Source: Megasphaera cerevisiae DSM 20462 (GTDB lineage Bacteria > Bacillota > Negativicutes > Veillonellales > Megasphaeraceae). Taken from it: a stretch of 61,454 bases of DNA. The stretch spans positions 1 to 61,454 of the forward strand of contig NZ_LEKT01000013.1 in assembly GCF_001045675.1 (NCBI RefSeq). The letters are read 5' to 3'. The notes below the pieces were generated by a model. The model did not search any database. It was not told where the DNA came from and saw only the letters and a list, made by a program, of their open reading frames with translations. The stretch's first letter is position 1, and every line of letters begins with the position of its first letter. Below, piece after piece: positions 1-8,369 of this stretch. The translations under genes and the position numbers were made by a program.

Positions 1-148
1 GAACATTGCTCAGGTATTTCTCCAAGTCGATTTCCTCCATAAATCGGTCAAAAACCAGCACAGGATCGCAGATATTCAGACAATCTGAAATAAACAGTGG
101 CAAAATAGCCTGTTTTGTTTTAAAATAATTGATGGTTGAATTTTTCAT
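1..148 (-). CDS. Transposase, IS1182-type, N-terminal fragment (cut by window edge)
   Basis: Translation from ATG at 148 gives about 49 residues beginning MKNSTINYFKTKQAILPLF and continuing with DPVLVFDRFMEEIDLEKYL. This resembles the N-terminal DUF772-like region of IS1182-family transposases, which precedes the DDE catalytic domain. The catalytic part lies outside the window, so activity cannot be judged. The same fragment occurs at the other end. Confidence 0.65.
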   Translation of the reverse strand, partial: MKNSTINYFKTKQAILPLFISDCLNICDPVLVFDRFMEEIDLEKYLSNV

Positions 149-249
149 TAGTTACGTAAAATTTTACCACAAAATGAGGATCACCGGCTCTTTCGAGCCA
201 GTGATCCTCATTCGTTTTTATAGGGGCGTTATTTCACAGCCCCTTTTTT
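1..249 (-). mobile_element. Left copy of an IS1182-type insertion sequence (5' part)
   Basis: Bases 1-249 are an exact reverse complement of bases 61206-61454. The block holds the start of a transposase gene, read leftwards from 148. In front of it is a hairpin at 173-212 (arms AATGAGGATCACCGGCTC and GAGCCAGTGATCCTCATT, one mismatch), then the probable terminal repeat, GGGGCTGTGAAATAACGCCCC on the - strand, ending near 244. The element continues beyond the window. The outer limit (about 244-249) is inferred from where the two copies stop matching; no target duplication can be judged because only one end of each copy is visible. Confidence 0.75.
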
Positions 250-336
250 ATTACATTTCGTTGTTTTTCCATAGGGAGACGCTGCTATGAGGTACTTAAA
301 AAATTTGACAATCATAATGTATACCACAATGTAAAA

Positions 337-367
337 TTGTATTATTATTTCAATGATACAATATGAT
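337..367 (+). promoter_or_regulatory. Tentative promoter of the methionine operon
   Basis: TTGTAT (337-342) and TATGAT (362-367) lie just ahead of the SAM aptamer, but the 19 bp spacer is longer than ideal. TTGACA at 305-310 has no good -10 partner. The stretch also holds CACAATGTAAA (325-335), which recurs upstream of the LysR gene at 5255-5265. Confidence 0.3.
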
Positions 368-370
368 ATT

Positions 371-464
371 TTCATCCAGAGCAGCTGAGGGACTGGCCCC
401 ATGACGCTGCGGCAACCTACATCAAGAAAGGTGCCAATTCCAGCGGATATATCCGGCAGATGAA
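371..464 (+). ncRNA. SAM-I (S-box) riboswitch aptamer
   Basis: The conserved S-box blocks are all present in order: GAGGGACTGGCCCCATGA, then CGGCAACC, then GGTGCCAATTCC. A closing P1 helix forms between TTCATC (371-376) and GATGAA (459-464). S-box RNAs bind S-adenosylmethionine and stop transcription of methionine genes when it is plentiful. The aptamer is followed 20 nt later by an intrinsic terminator and then by a cystathionine gamma-synthase gene, the standard arrangement. This is the main visible control of the three-gene methionine cluster. Confidence 0.95.
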
Positions 465-484
465 ACCCATAGAACAAGTTTTAT

Positions 485-512
485 GGCGCCATCTGTGATG
501 GCGTCTTTTTTA
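485..512 (+). terminator. Riboswitch expression-platform terminator
   Basis: GGCGCCATC (485-493) pairs with GATGGCGTC (497-505) over a 3-nt loop, followed by a run of T. It lies between the SAM aptamer and the ribosome site of the first gene, so SAM binding should favour termination here. Confidence 0.9.
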
Positions 513-544
513 TACTAATCAAACCTGCTAAGGAGGCAACATTC

Positions 545-1675
545 ATGAGATTTGAAACAACATGTATTCACGGGGGTTATCAGCCGGATGCAACAGGCAG
601 TGTAACCGTGCCGATTTATGTATCCACCGCGTTTGCGCATCCCGAGGTGGGCCAAAGCACCGGTTATGACTACAGCCGGTCTCAAAATCCAACGAGAGAA
701 CAATTGGAAAAGACATTGGCGGCGCTGGAAGAAGGCTGTGATGCATTAGCTTTTACCTCTGGAATGGCCGCTATCGCATGTGTGCTGGAATTATTCAAGC
801 CCGGCGACCACATCATTTATTCTGCCGATTTATACGGAGGATCCATTCGCCTATTTAATGAAATTTCTCAAAAGAATGGTATTTCCTTCTCCGCTCTTGA
901 TACAGGAGATTTGCATGCCGTAAAAGCAGCTATACAAACGCAAACCAAGGCTATTTATATTGAAACTCCTTCCAATCCAACCATGCAAATCACTGACATA
1001 AAATCACTTTGTGAATTGGCTCATAAATATCACCTGCTGGTCATTGTCGATAACACGTTTCTGACACCTTATTTCCAAAAGCCCCTCACGTTAGGAGCTG
1101 ACATTGTGATCCACAGCGGCACCAAATATCTTGCGGGACACAATGATGTGCTGGCAGGTTTTATTATTACGGCTCATAAAGAACAAGCAGATCGTCTCCA
1201 CTTCCTGCACAAAACAATCGGAGCTTGTTTGTCTCCTTTTGATTGCTGGATTGTCAGTCGCGGCTTGAAAACATTACCTCTGCGAATGGACCGGCATGCC
1301 GCCTCGGCACTCCGTATCGCAAAATGGCTAAGCAAACAGCCCAAAATACGAAAAGTATATTACCCCGGCCTGGTATCATCTCCACGGCAAGAAATCAACA
1401 GCAAACAAACCACCGGCTTTGGCGGCATGATTTCATTTGAAGTTGATTCTGAAGATACCGCCATCCAGCTTCTGAAACAACTCAAGCTGATCCTATTTGC
1501 AGAAAGCTTAGGCGGAACTGAATCCTTAATTACCTATCCATTACTGCAAACACACTGTGATATCCCAAAAGAAGAATGTGCTGCCAAGGGAATTAATGAG
1601 CGATTATTACGTCTTTCTGTTGGCTTAGAAAATGTAAATGATTTAATTGCAGATTTAAAACAAGGGTTACGCTAA
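545..1675 (+). CDS. metI: Cystathionine gamma-synthase / O-acylhomoserine (thiol)-lyase, PLP enzyme
   Basis: A 376-residue Cys/Met-metabolism PLP enzyme. It has the family fold signature SGMAAI near residue 75 and the Schiff-base lysine in HSGTKYLAGHNDVLAG near residue 195. The length and the KYLAGHND form of the motif fit the MetI type of Bacillus (about 373 residues), which joins an activated homoserine to cysteine or sulfide; the exact acyl and thiol substrates cannot be told from sequence. AAGGAGG at 529-535 gives a strong start. It is the first gene after the SAM riboswitch, and patB follows 24 bp later, so the pair should be co-transcribed. MetI specifically, rather than a methionine gamma-lyase, is favoured by the riboswitch. 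Confidence 0.88.
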   Translation: MRFETTCIHGGYQPDATGSVTVPIYVSTAFAHPEVGQSTGYDYSRSQNPTREQLEKTLAALEEGCDALAFTSGMAAIACVLELFKPGDHIIYSADLYGGSIRLFNEISQKNGISFSALDTGDLHAVKAAIQTQTKAIYIETPSNPTMQITDIKSLCELAHKYHLLVIVDNTFLTPYFQKPLTLGADIVIHSGTKYLAGHNDVLAGFIITAHKEQADRLHFLHKTIGACLSPFDCWIVSRGLKTLPLRMDRHAASALRIAKWLSKQPKIRKVYYPGLVSSPRQEINSKQTTGFGGMISFEVDSEDTAIQLLKQLKLILFAESLGGTESLITYPLLQTHCDIPKEECAAKGINERLLRLSVGLENVNDLIADLKQGLR

Positions 1676-1699
1676 ACATAGAAAAGAGTTGATATATAT

Positions 1700-2863
1700 A
1701 TGAATTTTGACACAATAACAGACCGTCACGGAACAGATTGCCTGAAATATGATTCTGCGCTTCGCCGCCATCGGCCTGCCACCGTCCAGCCTTTTTGGGT
1801 AGCCGATATGGACTTTCCCACCGCTCCTGCTATTTTAAAAGCACTTCATGCACGCATTGATCACGGTATATTTGGTTACAGTGAAGCTGATCCAGACCGT
1901 TTTTATGCTATTCTGTATAACTGGTTTCAGGAACGTCACCATTGGCGTATTCAAAAAGACTGGCTTATTCAAACACCGGGAATCGTATTTGCATTGGCCA
2001 TGGCCGTGCGTGCCTATACCAGTCCAGGAGACAGTATATTAATTCAGCAGCCAGTTTACTACCCATTCAGTGAGGTGATTCAGGACAACAAGCGAAATTT
2101 AATTAATGCCCCTCTCGTTCTAAAAGACGGGCACTACACCATTGATTTTAAAATTTTCGAAAAAAAGATTATGGATCATAAAGTAAAGCTTCTCTTACTC
2201 TGCAGTCCCCATAATCCAGGCGGTCGTGTATGGACAAAAGAAGAATTAATTCAACTGGGTGATATTTGCTTATCGCATCATGTACTGATCGTCGCCGATG
2301 AAATTCATGAGGATTTTGTTTGGCCCGGTTACGTACACACGGTCTTTGCATCACTCGGTGAAAAATATGAGCAAAATTCTATTATCTGTACCTCACCAAG
2401 CAAAACATTTAACATTGCGGGCCTGCAATTATCCAATATCTTTATTCCTAACAAAAATCTACGCCGAAAATTTAAAAAAGAAATTGCCAAAGCCGGGTAT
2501 AGCCAATTAAATACATTAGGTCTTATCGCCGGCGAAATCGCATATCGTGAAGGGGCACCCTGGTTGGATGAATTGAAATTATATCTATATGAGAACATCA
2601 ATTATACACAAATATTTCTGCAAAAACACCTCCCTCAAATCAAATTCATCCGTCCTGAAGGTACCTATCTGGTTTGGCTTGATTTCCGTCCATTAGGATT
2701 GACAGAAGCCCAGCGTGAGGATGTATTGTTAAATCAGGCCGGTCTTTGGCTTGACAGCGGTGCCATGTTCGGTCCTGACGGTACAGGATTTGAAAGGTTG
2801 AATATCGCATGCCCACGTATTATTTTAAAAACAGCCTTAGAAAAACTAAGTACAGTCATATAA
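1700..2863 (+). CDS. patB: Cystathionine beta-lyase / C-S lyase, MalY-PatB family
   Basis: A 387-residue fold-type I PLP enzyme of the class I/II aminotransferase superfamily. Landmarks are FWVADMDFPTAPAIL near residue 35, SPHNPGGRVWTKEEL near 170, VADEIHEDF near 200 and the PLP lysine in SPSKTFNIAGLQLSN near 235. MalY/PatB proteins cleave cystathionine to homocysteine, pyruvate and ammonia, which follows the step of the upstream gene. The ribosome site is weak (AAGAG, 1683-1687), so coupling to the upstream gene is likely. A gap of 115 bp separates it from the methyltransferase downstream. Some PatB proteins mainly degrade cysteine conjugates; the operon favours the transsulfuration role. 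Confidence 0.87.
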   Translation: MNFDTITDRHGTDCLKYDSALRRHRPATVQPFWVADMDFPTAPAILKALHARIDHGIFGYSEADPDRFYAILYNWFQERHHWRIQKDWLIQTPGIVFALAMAVRAYTSPGDSILIQQPVYYPFSEVIQDNKRNLINAPLVLKDGHYTIDFKIFEKKIMDHKVKLLLLCSPHNPGGRVWTKEELIQLGDICLSHHVLIVADEIHEDFVWPGYVHTVFASLGEKYEQNSIICTSPSKTFNIAGLQLSNIFIPNKNLRRKFKKEIAKAGYSQLNTLGLIAGEIAYREGAPWLDELKLYLYENINYTQIFLQKHLPQIKFIRPEGTYLVWLDFRPLGLTEAQREDVLLNQAGLWLDSGAMFGPDGTGFERLNIACPRIILKTALEKLSTVI

Positions 2864-2978
2864 TACCACGCTACAATCAACAGGTTTACTCTATTATAAA
2901 TGCGGTAACATATATCTTTTCTAGATTACAAAAACAAAGTAAAACCGTACATACTTATTTAAAAAGGAGACAATTATT

Positions 2979-4106
2979 ATGAAAACATTAACACAAAGAA
3001 CATCTTCCCCCTTTCGCTACGATATCGTTGGCAGTTTTTTACGTCCAGACGCATTAAAAAAAGGGCGCGCCGATTTTGCCAAGAACAAACTTACACACCA
3101 AGAGCTGACAGAATTAGAAAATTTCTGGATCCGTGATTTGGTTGAAAAAGAAATAGCCATTGGTCTGCATGCGGTAACAGATGGTGAATTTCGGCGCAGT
3201 TATTGGCACCTGGATTTTATGTGGGGATTCTCTGGAATCGAGCATAACGTGTTAACGCAAGGCTACCTTTTCCATGGAGAAGAAACCAGAGCAGATTCCG
3301 CAAGGGTAATCAACAAAATTCGCTTTGTGGATCATCCATTTTTAAAACACTTTCGTTTCTTAAAAGAGATTGTTGGAACACGCGCCCAAACGCGACAAAC
3401 CATCCCAGGACCCGCTCAGTTTTTTTCTGAATTAGTACGCGGGGAAAACGAAAAATCGTTAGATGCAGTATATCCCAATAGAGAAGATGCCTATCATGAC
3501 TTAATCCAAGCGTATCATGACTTTATTCTTGCGTTATATGCCGAAGGCTGCCGTAATCTTCAATTAGACGACTGCACCTGGGGTATGCTTTGCGATATGA
3601 ACTACTGGAAAAATCAATCTGGCGGAGAATCCAATATCCAGGCCTTGCAGGAAGTATATCTTCAATTAAATAACGACGCTATTGCAGATCTTCCTGATAA
3701 CTTGGTTATCAATACACATGTATGCCGTGGTAATTATCATTCTACTTGGGCTACAAGCGGAGGATATGCTCCTGTAAGCAAAGTTCTATTTGGGAAAGAA
3801 AATGTAACGGGATATTATTTAGAATTCGATGATGATCGTTCCGGAGATTTTACACCATTACAAGATATTACAGATAACAAAATTGTCGTACTGGGGCTTA
3901 TCACCTCTAAGCGACCCAAATTAGAGAATAAGTCAGCTATTATTTCCAGGATTAAGGAGGCTTCGCAAATCATCCCGCTGGACAGGCTATGCCTCAGTCC
4001 ACAATGCGGATTTTCTTCAACAGAAGAAGGGAATATTCTAACGGAAGAAGACCAATGGAAAAAAATTGCGTTAGTCAAAACTATTGCTGAAGAAGTATGG
4101 GGATAA
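2979..4106 (+). CDS. Short MetE-like methyltransferase (YxjG/YxjH type)
   Basis: A 375-residue protein matching only the C-terminal, catalytic-type barrel of cobalamin-independent methionine synthase (full MetE is about 750 residues). Typical motifs are VTDGEFRRSYWHLDF near residue 68, LQLDDCTWGML near 200, NTHVCRGN near 250 and LCLSPQCGFSST near 345. The conserved His and two Cys in these motifs are the usual zinc and homocysteine ligands. In Bacillus the YxjG/YxjH homologues are S-box regulated and of the same length, which fits this operon. The methyl donor of short MetE proteins is not settled and need not be methyl-tetrahydrofolate. RBS AAGGAGA; a very strong terminator begins inside its stop codon. 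Confidence 0.85.
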   Translation: MKTLTQRTSSPFRYDIVGSFLRPDALKKGRADFAKNKLTHQELTELENFWIRDLVEKEIAIGLHAVTDGEFRRSYWHLDFMWGFSGIEHNVLTQGYLFHGEETRADSARVINKIRFVDHPFLKHFRFLKEIVGTRAQTRQTIPGPAQFFSELVRGENEKSLDAVYPNREDAYHDLIQAYHDFILALYAEGCRNLQLDDCTWGMLCDMNYWKNQSGGESNIQALQEVYLQLNNDAIADLPDNLVINTHVCRGNYHSTWATSGGYAPVSKVLFGKENVTGYYLEFDDDRSGDFTPLQDITDNKIVVLGLITSKRPKLENKSAIISRIKEASQIIPLDRLCLSPQCGFSSTEEGNILTEEDQWKKIALVKTIAEEVWG

Positions 4107-4160
4107 CTAAAAAGATGACCATTGAATTTTTATTTTTTCAATGGTCATCTTTTTAGTTAT
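4103..4160. terminator. Bidirectional terminator between methyltransferase and LysR genes
   Basis: A perfect 24-bp inverted repeat (4103-4126 and 4137-4160) encloses a 10-nt T-rich loop. The left arm starts within the TAA stop of the methyltransferase gene. A- and T-runs on both sides let it serve the rightward methionine operon; for the leftward LysR gene, whose stop is at 4246, it also fits. Confidence 0.9.
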
Positions 4161-4245
4161 CCGGAATACTCCGTATCGTCATAGCAAAGGTACTATCAGA
4201 TTATCTCACAAATCATCGTGTTTCAACTGATGACAAGCAGTAGTA

Positions 4246-5187
4246 TCATAGTACCGTTTCAGGAGTACGGATCAGCTCACAAATAACCGCCATAACGGCT
4301 CGGTCAGCCTTAGACAGATATCTTCCGGTTTTATAAGCCAAGACCACATCCCAATCATCAAGATACGCTCGCAGGGAAAAATAATGCGGCTGTACGGGAG
4401 GTTTATACGAAGCTGCCAATCCGCCAGGGACAATAGCGGCACCGACCCCTATACCAGCTAAAGTCTGCGCGGTAATCATATCCGTCGTTTCCAGAGAAAT
4501 AGAGGGCGAAATAGCCAACGCCTTCGTCAAAGCAAAAAAAGAATGACGCAGTTCCTGCCCTTCTTTCATAACCACAAAAGGACGTTTCGCTAGCTGCTGA
4601 TAATTAAATACTGGGTAATCAGAGTGGAGTTCTTTTTGAAAAACGGCATCGTTACCATTATCCCATTGCGGAGACAACGCTAACAGCAATTCTTCTCGAA
4701 ACAGCTCAACATACGTTAAGGATGTGGCAAAAGAAGGCCTGACCACGATGGAAAAATCAGTTTTTCCTTGTAACGCAAAGGCTTCTAACTCCCATGTAGT
4801 TCCTTCTTCCAAACAAATATCAATGTGTGGATAGCGTGCGCGGATCACCGGTATTGCCTGGGCTAAGATCGTCATACTACGATAATTAGAGCTGCCGATC
4901 CGCACTATCCCGCAGATAGTCTGATCCAAATCCCGAATCCGCTGTTCCCGTATTTTACAGAGTTCTCGTATCTGTCCTTCAATTTCTAAATAAAGGCATC
5001 CTGCCTCGGTAAGCCGGATCGGCTGATGTGTCCGATCAAATAATTCGGCTCCCAAATGGCGTTCAATGCGGCGAATAAACTGACTGAGCGAAGGTTGGGT
5101 GATATACAGTTTCTCCGCGGCAGCCATAAAACTCCCTGTTTCCATAATTTTATGGATATATTCATATTCTCTTCTATCTGAATCCAT
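4246..5187 (-). CDS. LysR-family transcriptional regulator
   Basis: A 313-residue LysR protein. The N-terminal winged helix-turn-helix spans about residues 5-65 (FMAAAEKLYITQPSLSQFIRR), followed by a periplasmic-binding-like effector domain of about 200 residues. It sits between the methionine operon (convergent) and the uspA gene (divergent, 177 bp gap). Its promoter region holds two tandem 19-bp repeats with a TATAAT in each on its coding strand, and shares an 11-mer with the methionine leader. This suggests, but does not prove, that it acts on itself and on sulfur-amino-acid genes. The effector cannot be predicted. Confidence 0.85.
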   Translation of the reverse strand: MDSDRREYEYIHKIMETGSFMAAAEKLYITQPSLSQFIRRIERHLGAELFDRTHQPIRLTEAGCLYLEIEGQIRELCKIREQRIRDLDQTICGIVRIGSSNYRSMTILAQAIPVIRARYPHIDICLEEGTTWELEAFALQGKTDFSIVVRPSFATSLTYVELFREELLLALSPQWDNGNDAVFQKELHSDYPVFNYQQLAKRPFVVMKEGQELRHSFFALTKALAISPSISLETTDMITAQTLAGIGVGAAIVPGGLAASYKPPVQPHYFSLRAYLDDWDVVLAYKTGRYLSKADRAVMAVICELIRTPETVL

Positions 5188-5239
5188 AATCCATAGAACC
5201 CCTAATACTGTAAAAAATAACAGAAAACCATTACCTTAT

Positions 5240-5277
5240 ATGTAAACATTATAACACAATGTAAAGATTATAACACA
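5240..5277 (-). repeat. Tandem 19-bp repeat in the LysR promoter
   Basis: Two head-to-tail copies, ATGTAAACATTATAACACA (5240-5258) and ATGTAAAGATTATAACACA (5259-5277), differ at one base. On the - strand each contains TTATAAT, so the copies overlap possible -10 elements of the LysR gene. The period of 19 bp is close to two helical turns, which would place repeated sites on one face of the DNA. Confidence 0.75.
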
Positions 5278-5308
5278 TGCACTATACCATGTATATTACA
5301 AAACCACT

Positions 5309-5337
5309 TTGACGGCAGGCCTATTCGATTATATGCT
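5309..5337 (+). promoter_or_regulatory. Probable promoter of the uspA-radical SAM pair
   Basis: TTGACG (5309-5314), a 17-bp spacer and TATGCT (5332-5337) match a housekeeping promoter and lie 28 bp before the uspA start codon. Confidence 0.55.
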
Positions 5338-5364
5338 TAGAATAGAAACCAAGGAGGCTTTATC

Positions 5365-6264
5365 ATGATTACCTATAAAAATATTCTCGTCCCCGTCGAT
5401 GGGGAAGATTCTTCCAATCAAGCATTGGACCATGCCATTTCTATTTCAGAAATATCCGGTGCATCCATTACGCTGCTGAGCGTCGCTAATATGGCATATA
5501 TTCTCAATGAATTCAGTCATATGGAAAACTGCAGTGAACTAGCGATGGATGCAATTACCGCGTCTGCTCAGTCCCGCAGTATGGACATTTTAAAACAAGC
5601 GGCCGCACGTATCCCGTCTTCCATTCCAGTAAAGTCCATTTTTAAGCTCGGTGCACCGGAAACATCCATTCTAGAAGAACAACAAGCTTTGCCGGCAGAT
5701 CTCATTTGCATGGGCCGCGGCAGTAATCAACCCCTCCAGAATTTTCTTCTCGGCAGTGTTAGCACGTACGTTGTAACCCACGCTTCATGCCCAATTCTTT
5801 TGGCCCGCGATAAAAAGAAGGGTTCATACCATAATATCCTCGTCCCAATTGATGGTTCTGAATCATCTTTGCAAGCTTTAAAGCAAGCTGAACTTCTTGC
5901 CAAAGGGAATAATGCTTCACTCACTGTACTGTACGTCGCCAGCGTTCAGAATGGCCTAAAAAACACAAAAATACCTGACATGATACACTCTCATGAACTC
6001 CAGGCATTGTCCGCTCATATGAAAACAAAAGGTGATAACGCCTTTTTGCGCTGTAAAGAACAGCTCTCTTTAAATGTCCCTGTACAATGTCTCTATAAAA
6101 TTGGTTCACCGGGATCAATCATTTTGCAAACTGCCGATACCACTCATGCTGATCTTATTATTATGGGCAGCCGTGGGCTGAGTCGCATTAAGAGTGTCCT
6201 CCTGGGCAGTGTCGGTCGCTATGTTGCATCCCATTCTGGACTGCCGGTTCTTATCATCCGTTAA
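5365..6264 (+). CDS. Tandem-domain universal stress protein (UspA)
   Basis: A 299-residue protein made of two Usp domains, about residues 1-148 and 153-299. Each starts with a VPVDG or VPIDG strand and ends with an ATP-binding G-2x-G-9x-G(S/T) type motif: GRGSNQPLQNFLLGSVS in the first and GSRGLSRIKSVLLGSVG in the second. Both nucleotide sites look intact, so the protein probably binds ATP as a pseudo-dimer in the cytoplasm. Usp proteins are induced by starvation, oxidants or anoxia; the exact role here is unknown. AAGGAGG precedes the start. The radical SAM gene follows within 47 bp with no terminator between, so the two are probably one transcript. Confidence 0.9.
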   Translation: MITYKNILVPVDGEDSSNQALDHAISISEISGASITLLSVANMAYILNEFSHMENCSELAMDAITASAQSRSMDILKQAAARIPSSIPVKSIFKLGAPETSILEEQQALPADLICMGRGSNQPLQNFLLGSVSTYVVTHASCPILLARDKKKGSYHNILVPIDGSESSLQALKQAELLAKGNNASLTVLYVASVQNGLKNTKIPDMIHSHELQALSAHMKTKGDNAFLRCKEQLSLNVPVQCLYKIGSPGSIILQTADTTHADLIIMGSRGLSRIKSVLLGSVGRYVASHSGLPVLIIR

Positions 6265-6311
6265 GAAATAAAAAGCGTAGGTATTACTACTTATAACAGG
6301 AGATGTTCCCA

Positions 6312-7712
6312 TTGAATAAATTTATGCATGAAGCACAAAAGGAGTCGATTGTTCTTTTAGTCAATCGCATTATTAATGAAAAAAATTCTAAAGACCGTAA
6401 AAAAACATTAAAACGGTTATCATATGTTATGGAGACTTTCTTTGGTGATTTATTTCAAAAAAAATCTTTCAGCGACGCCCGCAAACTCATCGATGAAGGT
6501 GGAAAATGGTTTCAATTTCTCAATCGCGCTTTAGACACGCTTAATCCTAATATTGTACGAACTGCCATTATGGATTTGGGATTTGAATCTGGTTTCTATG
6601 GATTGAGAAACCGCAACTTATCCATGACTAAATATCATTGTAATATTCCTTGGGCTATCCTTTTTGATCCTACCAGTGCCTGCAATTTACACTGTATTGG
6701 CTGTTGGGCCGCTGAATATGGTCATACGATGAATCTTTCTTACGATATCATGGATAAAATCGTCAACGAAGGCACTGCCGTAGGCTGTCACTTTTATCTT
6801 CTCACAGGCGGGGAACCTCTCGTTCGCAAAATGGATATCTTGAAACTTTGTAAGAGTCACGCAGACTGTGAATTTCATGCCTTCACGAATGGCACCCTTA
6901 TCGACGATGTTTTTTGCCAAGAAGTAACAAAAGTCGGTAATTTAAGCTTTTCTATCAGCGTAGAAGGCTTCCGTGAAGTTAATGATAGCCGCCGTGGTAC
7001 GGGTGTCTTTGACAGTGTTATGCACGCCATGGATCTTTTACGTCACTACGGCATCGTTTTCGGAACATCAATTTGTTATACTCGCAACAATATTCAAACC
7101 GTCACATCCGATACATTTCTTGATCTTCTCATCAGTAAGGGAGCTTGGTTTACTTGGTATTTTCACTACATGCCGGTCGGCAATAACGCATCCGTTGATT
7201 TATTGCCCACAAAGGAACAGCGAGCTTATATGATACGCCGCATCCGTGAAATTCGCGGGGTCAAGGGAGGCAAACCAATTTTTGCTATTGATTTTCAAAA
7301 TGATGGTCAATTCATTGACGGCTGTGTCGCTGGTGGCCGCAACTACTGCCACATCAATCCTAATGGCGACGTCGAACCCTGTGTCTTTATTCATTATTCC
7401 AGTGCCAATATCAAGGAACAAAGCCTGATTTCCTGTCTGCAACAACCGTTATTCCAAGAATACGCTAAAGGGCAACCTTTTAATCATAATCATCTTCGCC
7501 CATGTCCCATGTTGGAAAATCCGCAATATCTGGCAGAAATGGTAAAGCGCAGCGGCGCTAAATCAACGGATATGCAATCCCCTGAATCAGTCGATCATCT
7601 TTGTGAAAAGTGTAAAGAATATGCTGAGCATTGGCTGCCTGTGGCAGATAAACTCTGGACAGAAATCCAAACCGAAGAAAACGAAAAAATTTCGGAACAA
7701 AAAATTTTATAA
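6312..7712 (+). CDS. Radical SAM protein with SPASM-like C-terminal cysteine cluster, function unknown
   Basis: The radical SAM motif CNLHCIGC (CxxxCxxC) lies near residue 122, followed by the glycine-rich LLTGGEP motif near 165. The C-terminal third has further cysteines (DGCVAGGRNYCHINPNG, EPCVF, RPCPML, CEKCKEY) in a SPASM-like pattern for extra [4Fe-4S] clusters. I chose the TTG at 6312 (466 residues, MNKFMHEAQ): an ATG at 6303 touches the Shine-Dalgarno sequence (AGGAG, 6298-6302), whereas TTG has 9-nt spacing. SPASM proteins modify peptides or mature enzymes, but no peptide precursor is seen nearby, so the substrate is unknown. Its only clear partner is the upstream tandem Usp. Confidence 0.82.
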   Translation: MNKFMHEAQKESIVLLVNRIINEKNSKDRKKTLKRLSYVMETFFGDLFQKKSFSDARKLIDEGGKWFQFLNRALDTLNPNIVRTAIMDLGFESGFYGLRNRNLSMTKYHCNIPWAILFDPTSACNLHCIGCWAAEYGHTMNLSYDIMDKIVNEGTAVGCHFYLLTGGEPLVRKMDILKLCKSHADCEFHAFTNGTLIDDVFCQEVTKVGNLSFSISVEGFREVNDSRRGTGVFDSVMHAMDLLRHYGIVFGTSICYTRNNIQTVTSDTFLDLLISKGAWFTWYFHYMPVGNNASVDLLPTKEQRAYMIRRIREIRGVKGGKPIFAIDFQNDGQFIDGCVAGGRNYCHINPNGDVEPCVFIHYSSANIKEQSLISCLQQPLFQEYAKGQPFNHNHLRPCPMLENPQYLAEMVKRSGAKSTDMQSPESVDHLCEKCKEYAEHWLPVADKLWTEIQTEENEKISEQKIL

Positions 7713-7723
7713 TAATTTATCTC

Positions 7724-7751
7724 AATGGATTCAGATTTTTCTGAATCCATT
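7724..7751 (+). terminator. Terminator after the radical SAM gene
   Basis: AATGGATTCAGA (7724-7735) and TCTGAATCCATT (7740-7751) form a perfect 12-bp stem with a TTTT loop, 11 bp after the stop codon. The T-run after the stem is short (TTTTG). Confidence 0.8.
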
Positions 7752-7752
7752 T

Positions 7753-8369
7753 TGCAGTATAAAAAGTTGAATCCGGAAGCATTTCCCGTACCAAAAAACA
7801 CGTTCTGAATATGAAATTCCCCCAGACCGCAACGATATCGAAAGCTCAGAAATGACGTTTTTTCTTGTGCATTTTCCGGCCCACTTCGCACGCCTTATAA
7901 TCCACCGCCGATCGTGCCGGCCAGCGTGCCCTTCCTCCCGCACCAGCAGCTGCCGGCAGCATGAAGCATAGAGACTGTACTATCACTACCATAAGCAAAA
8001 CTACCCGGCGTCCTGCCTGAAGCTCTTTTCACAATCGCAAAAACACATTTTACAATTTATCGCACTTCCGTAATATTCTTCCGTTCAATGTGCCCATCTT
8101 ATCCTCCAATTTGATTCATTGTTTTCCATGTATTCGCAGAACACTGCACTTAACAGACGATACCAAACTGTACTATCTTCTATAATTAACACAGTCAAAG
8201 ACTCTATTTTGAACAGTATTCGCTCATTTCCCCCAGTATCATAAAATAAAACCCGTTTTAGATGGTTCAAGCAGGAAAAGAGAAGCGCTTTCCTAAACAG
8301 CTAACTTGATCAACTCCGCATTTCTCACTGCGATCCATTACCCTAAAGGAGGAATTGCTCCTTATTCTA
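7753..8369. other. 617-bp stretch with no supportable gene
   Basis: Only short overlapping reading frames occur here, on both strands. None has a convincing start, ribosome site or recognisable product. Base composition shifts within it (GC-rich around 7870-7960, AT-rich around 8150-8250), which could mean decayed coding sequence, but I recognise no family. A weak hairpin, AAGGAG/CTCCTT near 8345-8364, lies just beyond the stop of the gene at 8370. Confidence 0.5.

Noticed and set aside
7595-7943. Overlapping 70- to 98-codon leftward frames after the radical SAM gene
   Set aside because: They run across the terminator and the end of the radical SAM gene and show no family, conserved motif or ribosome site.
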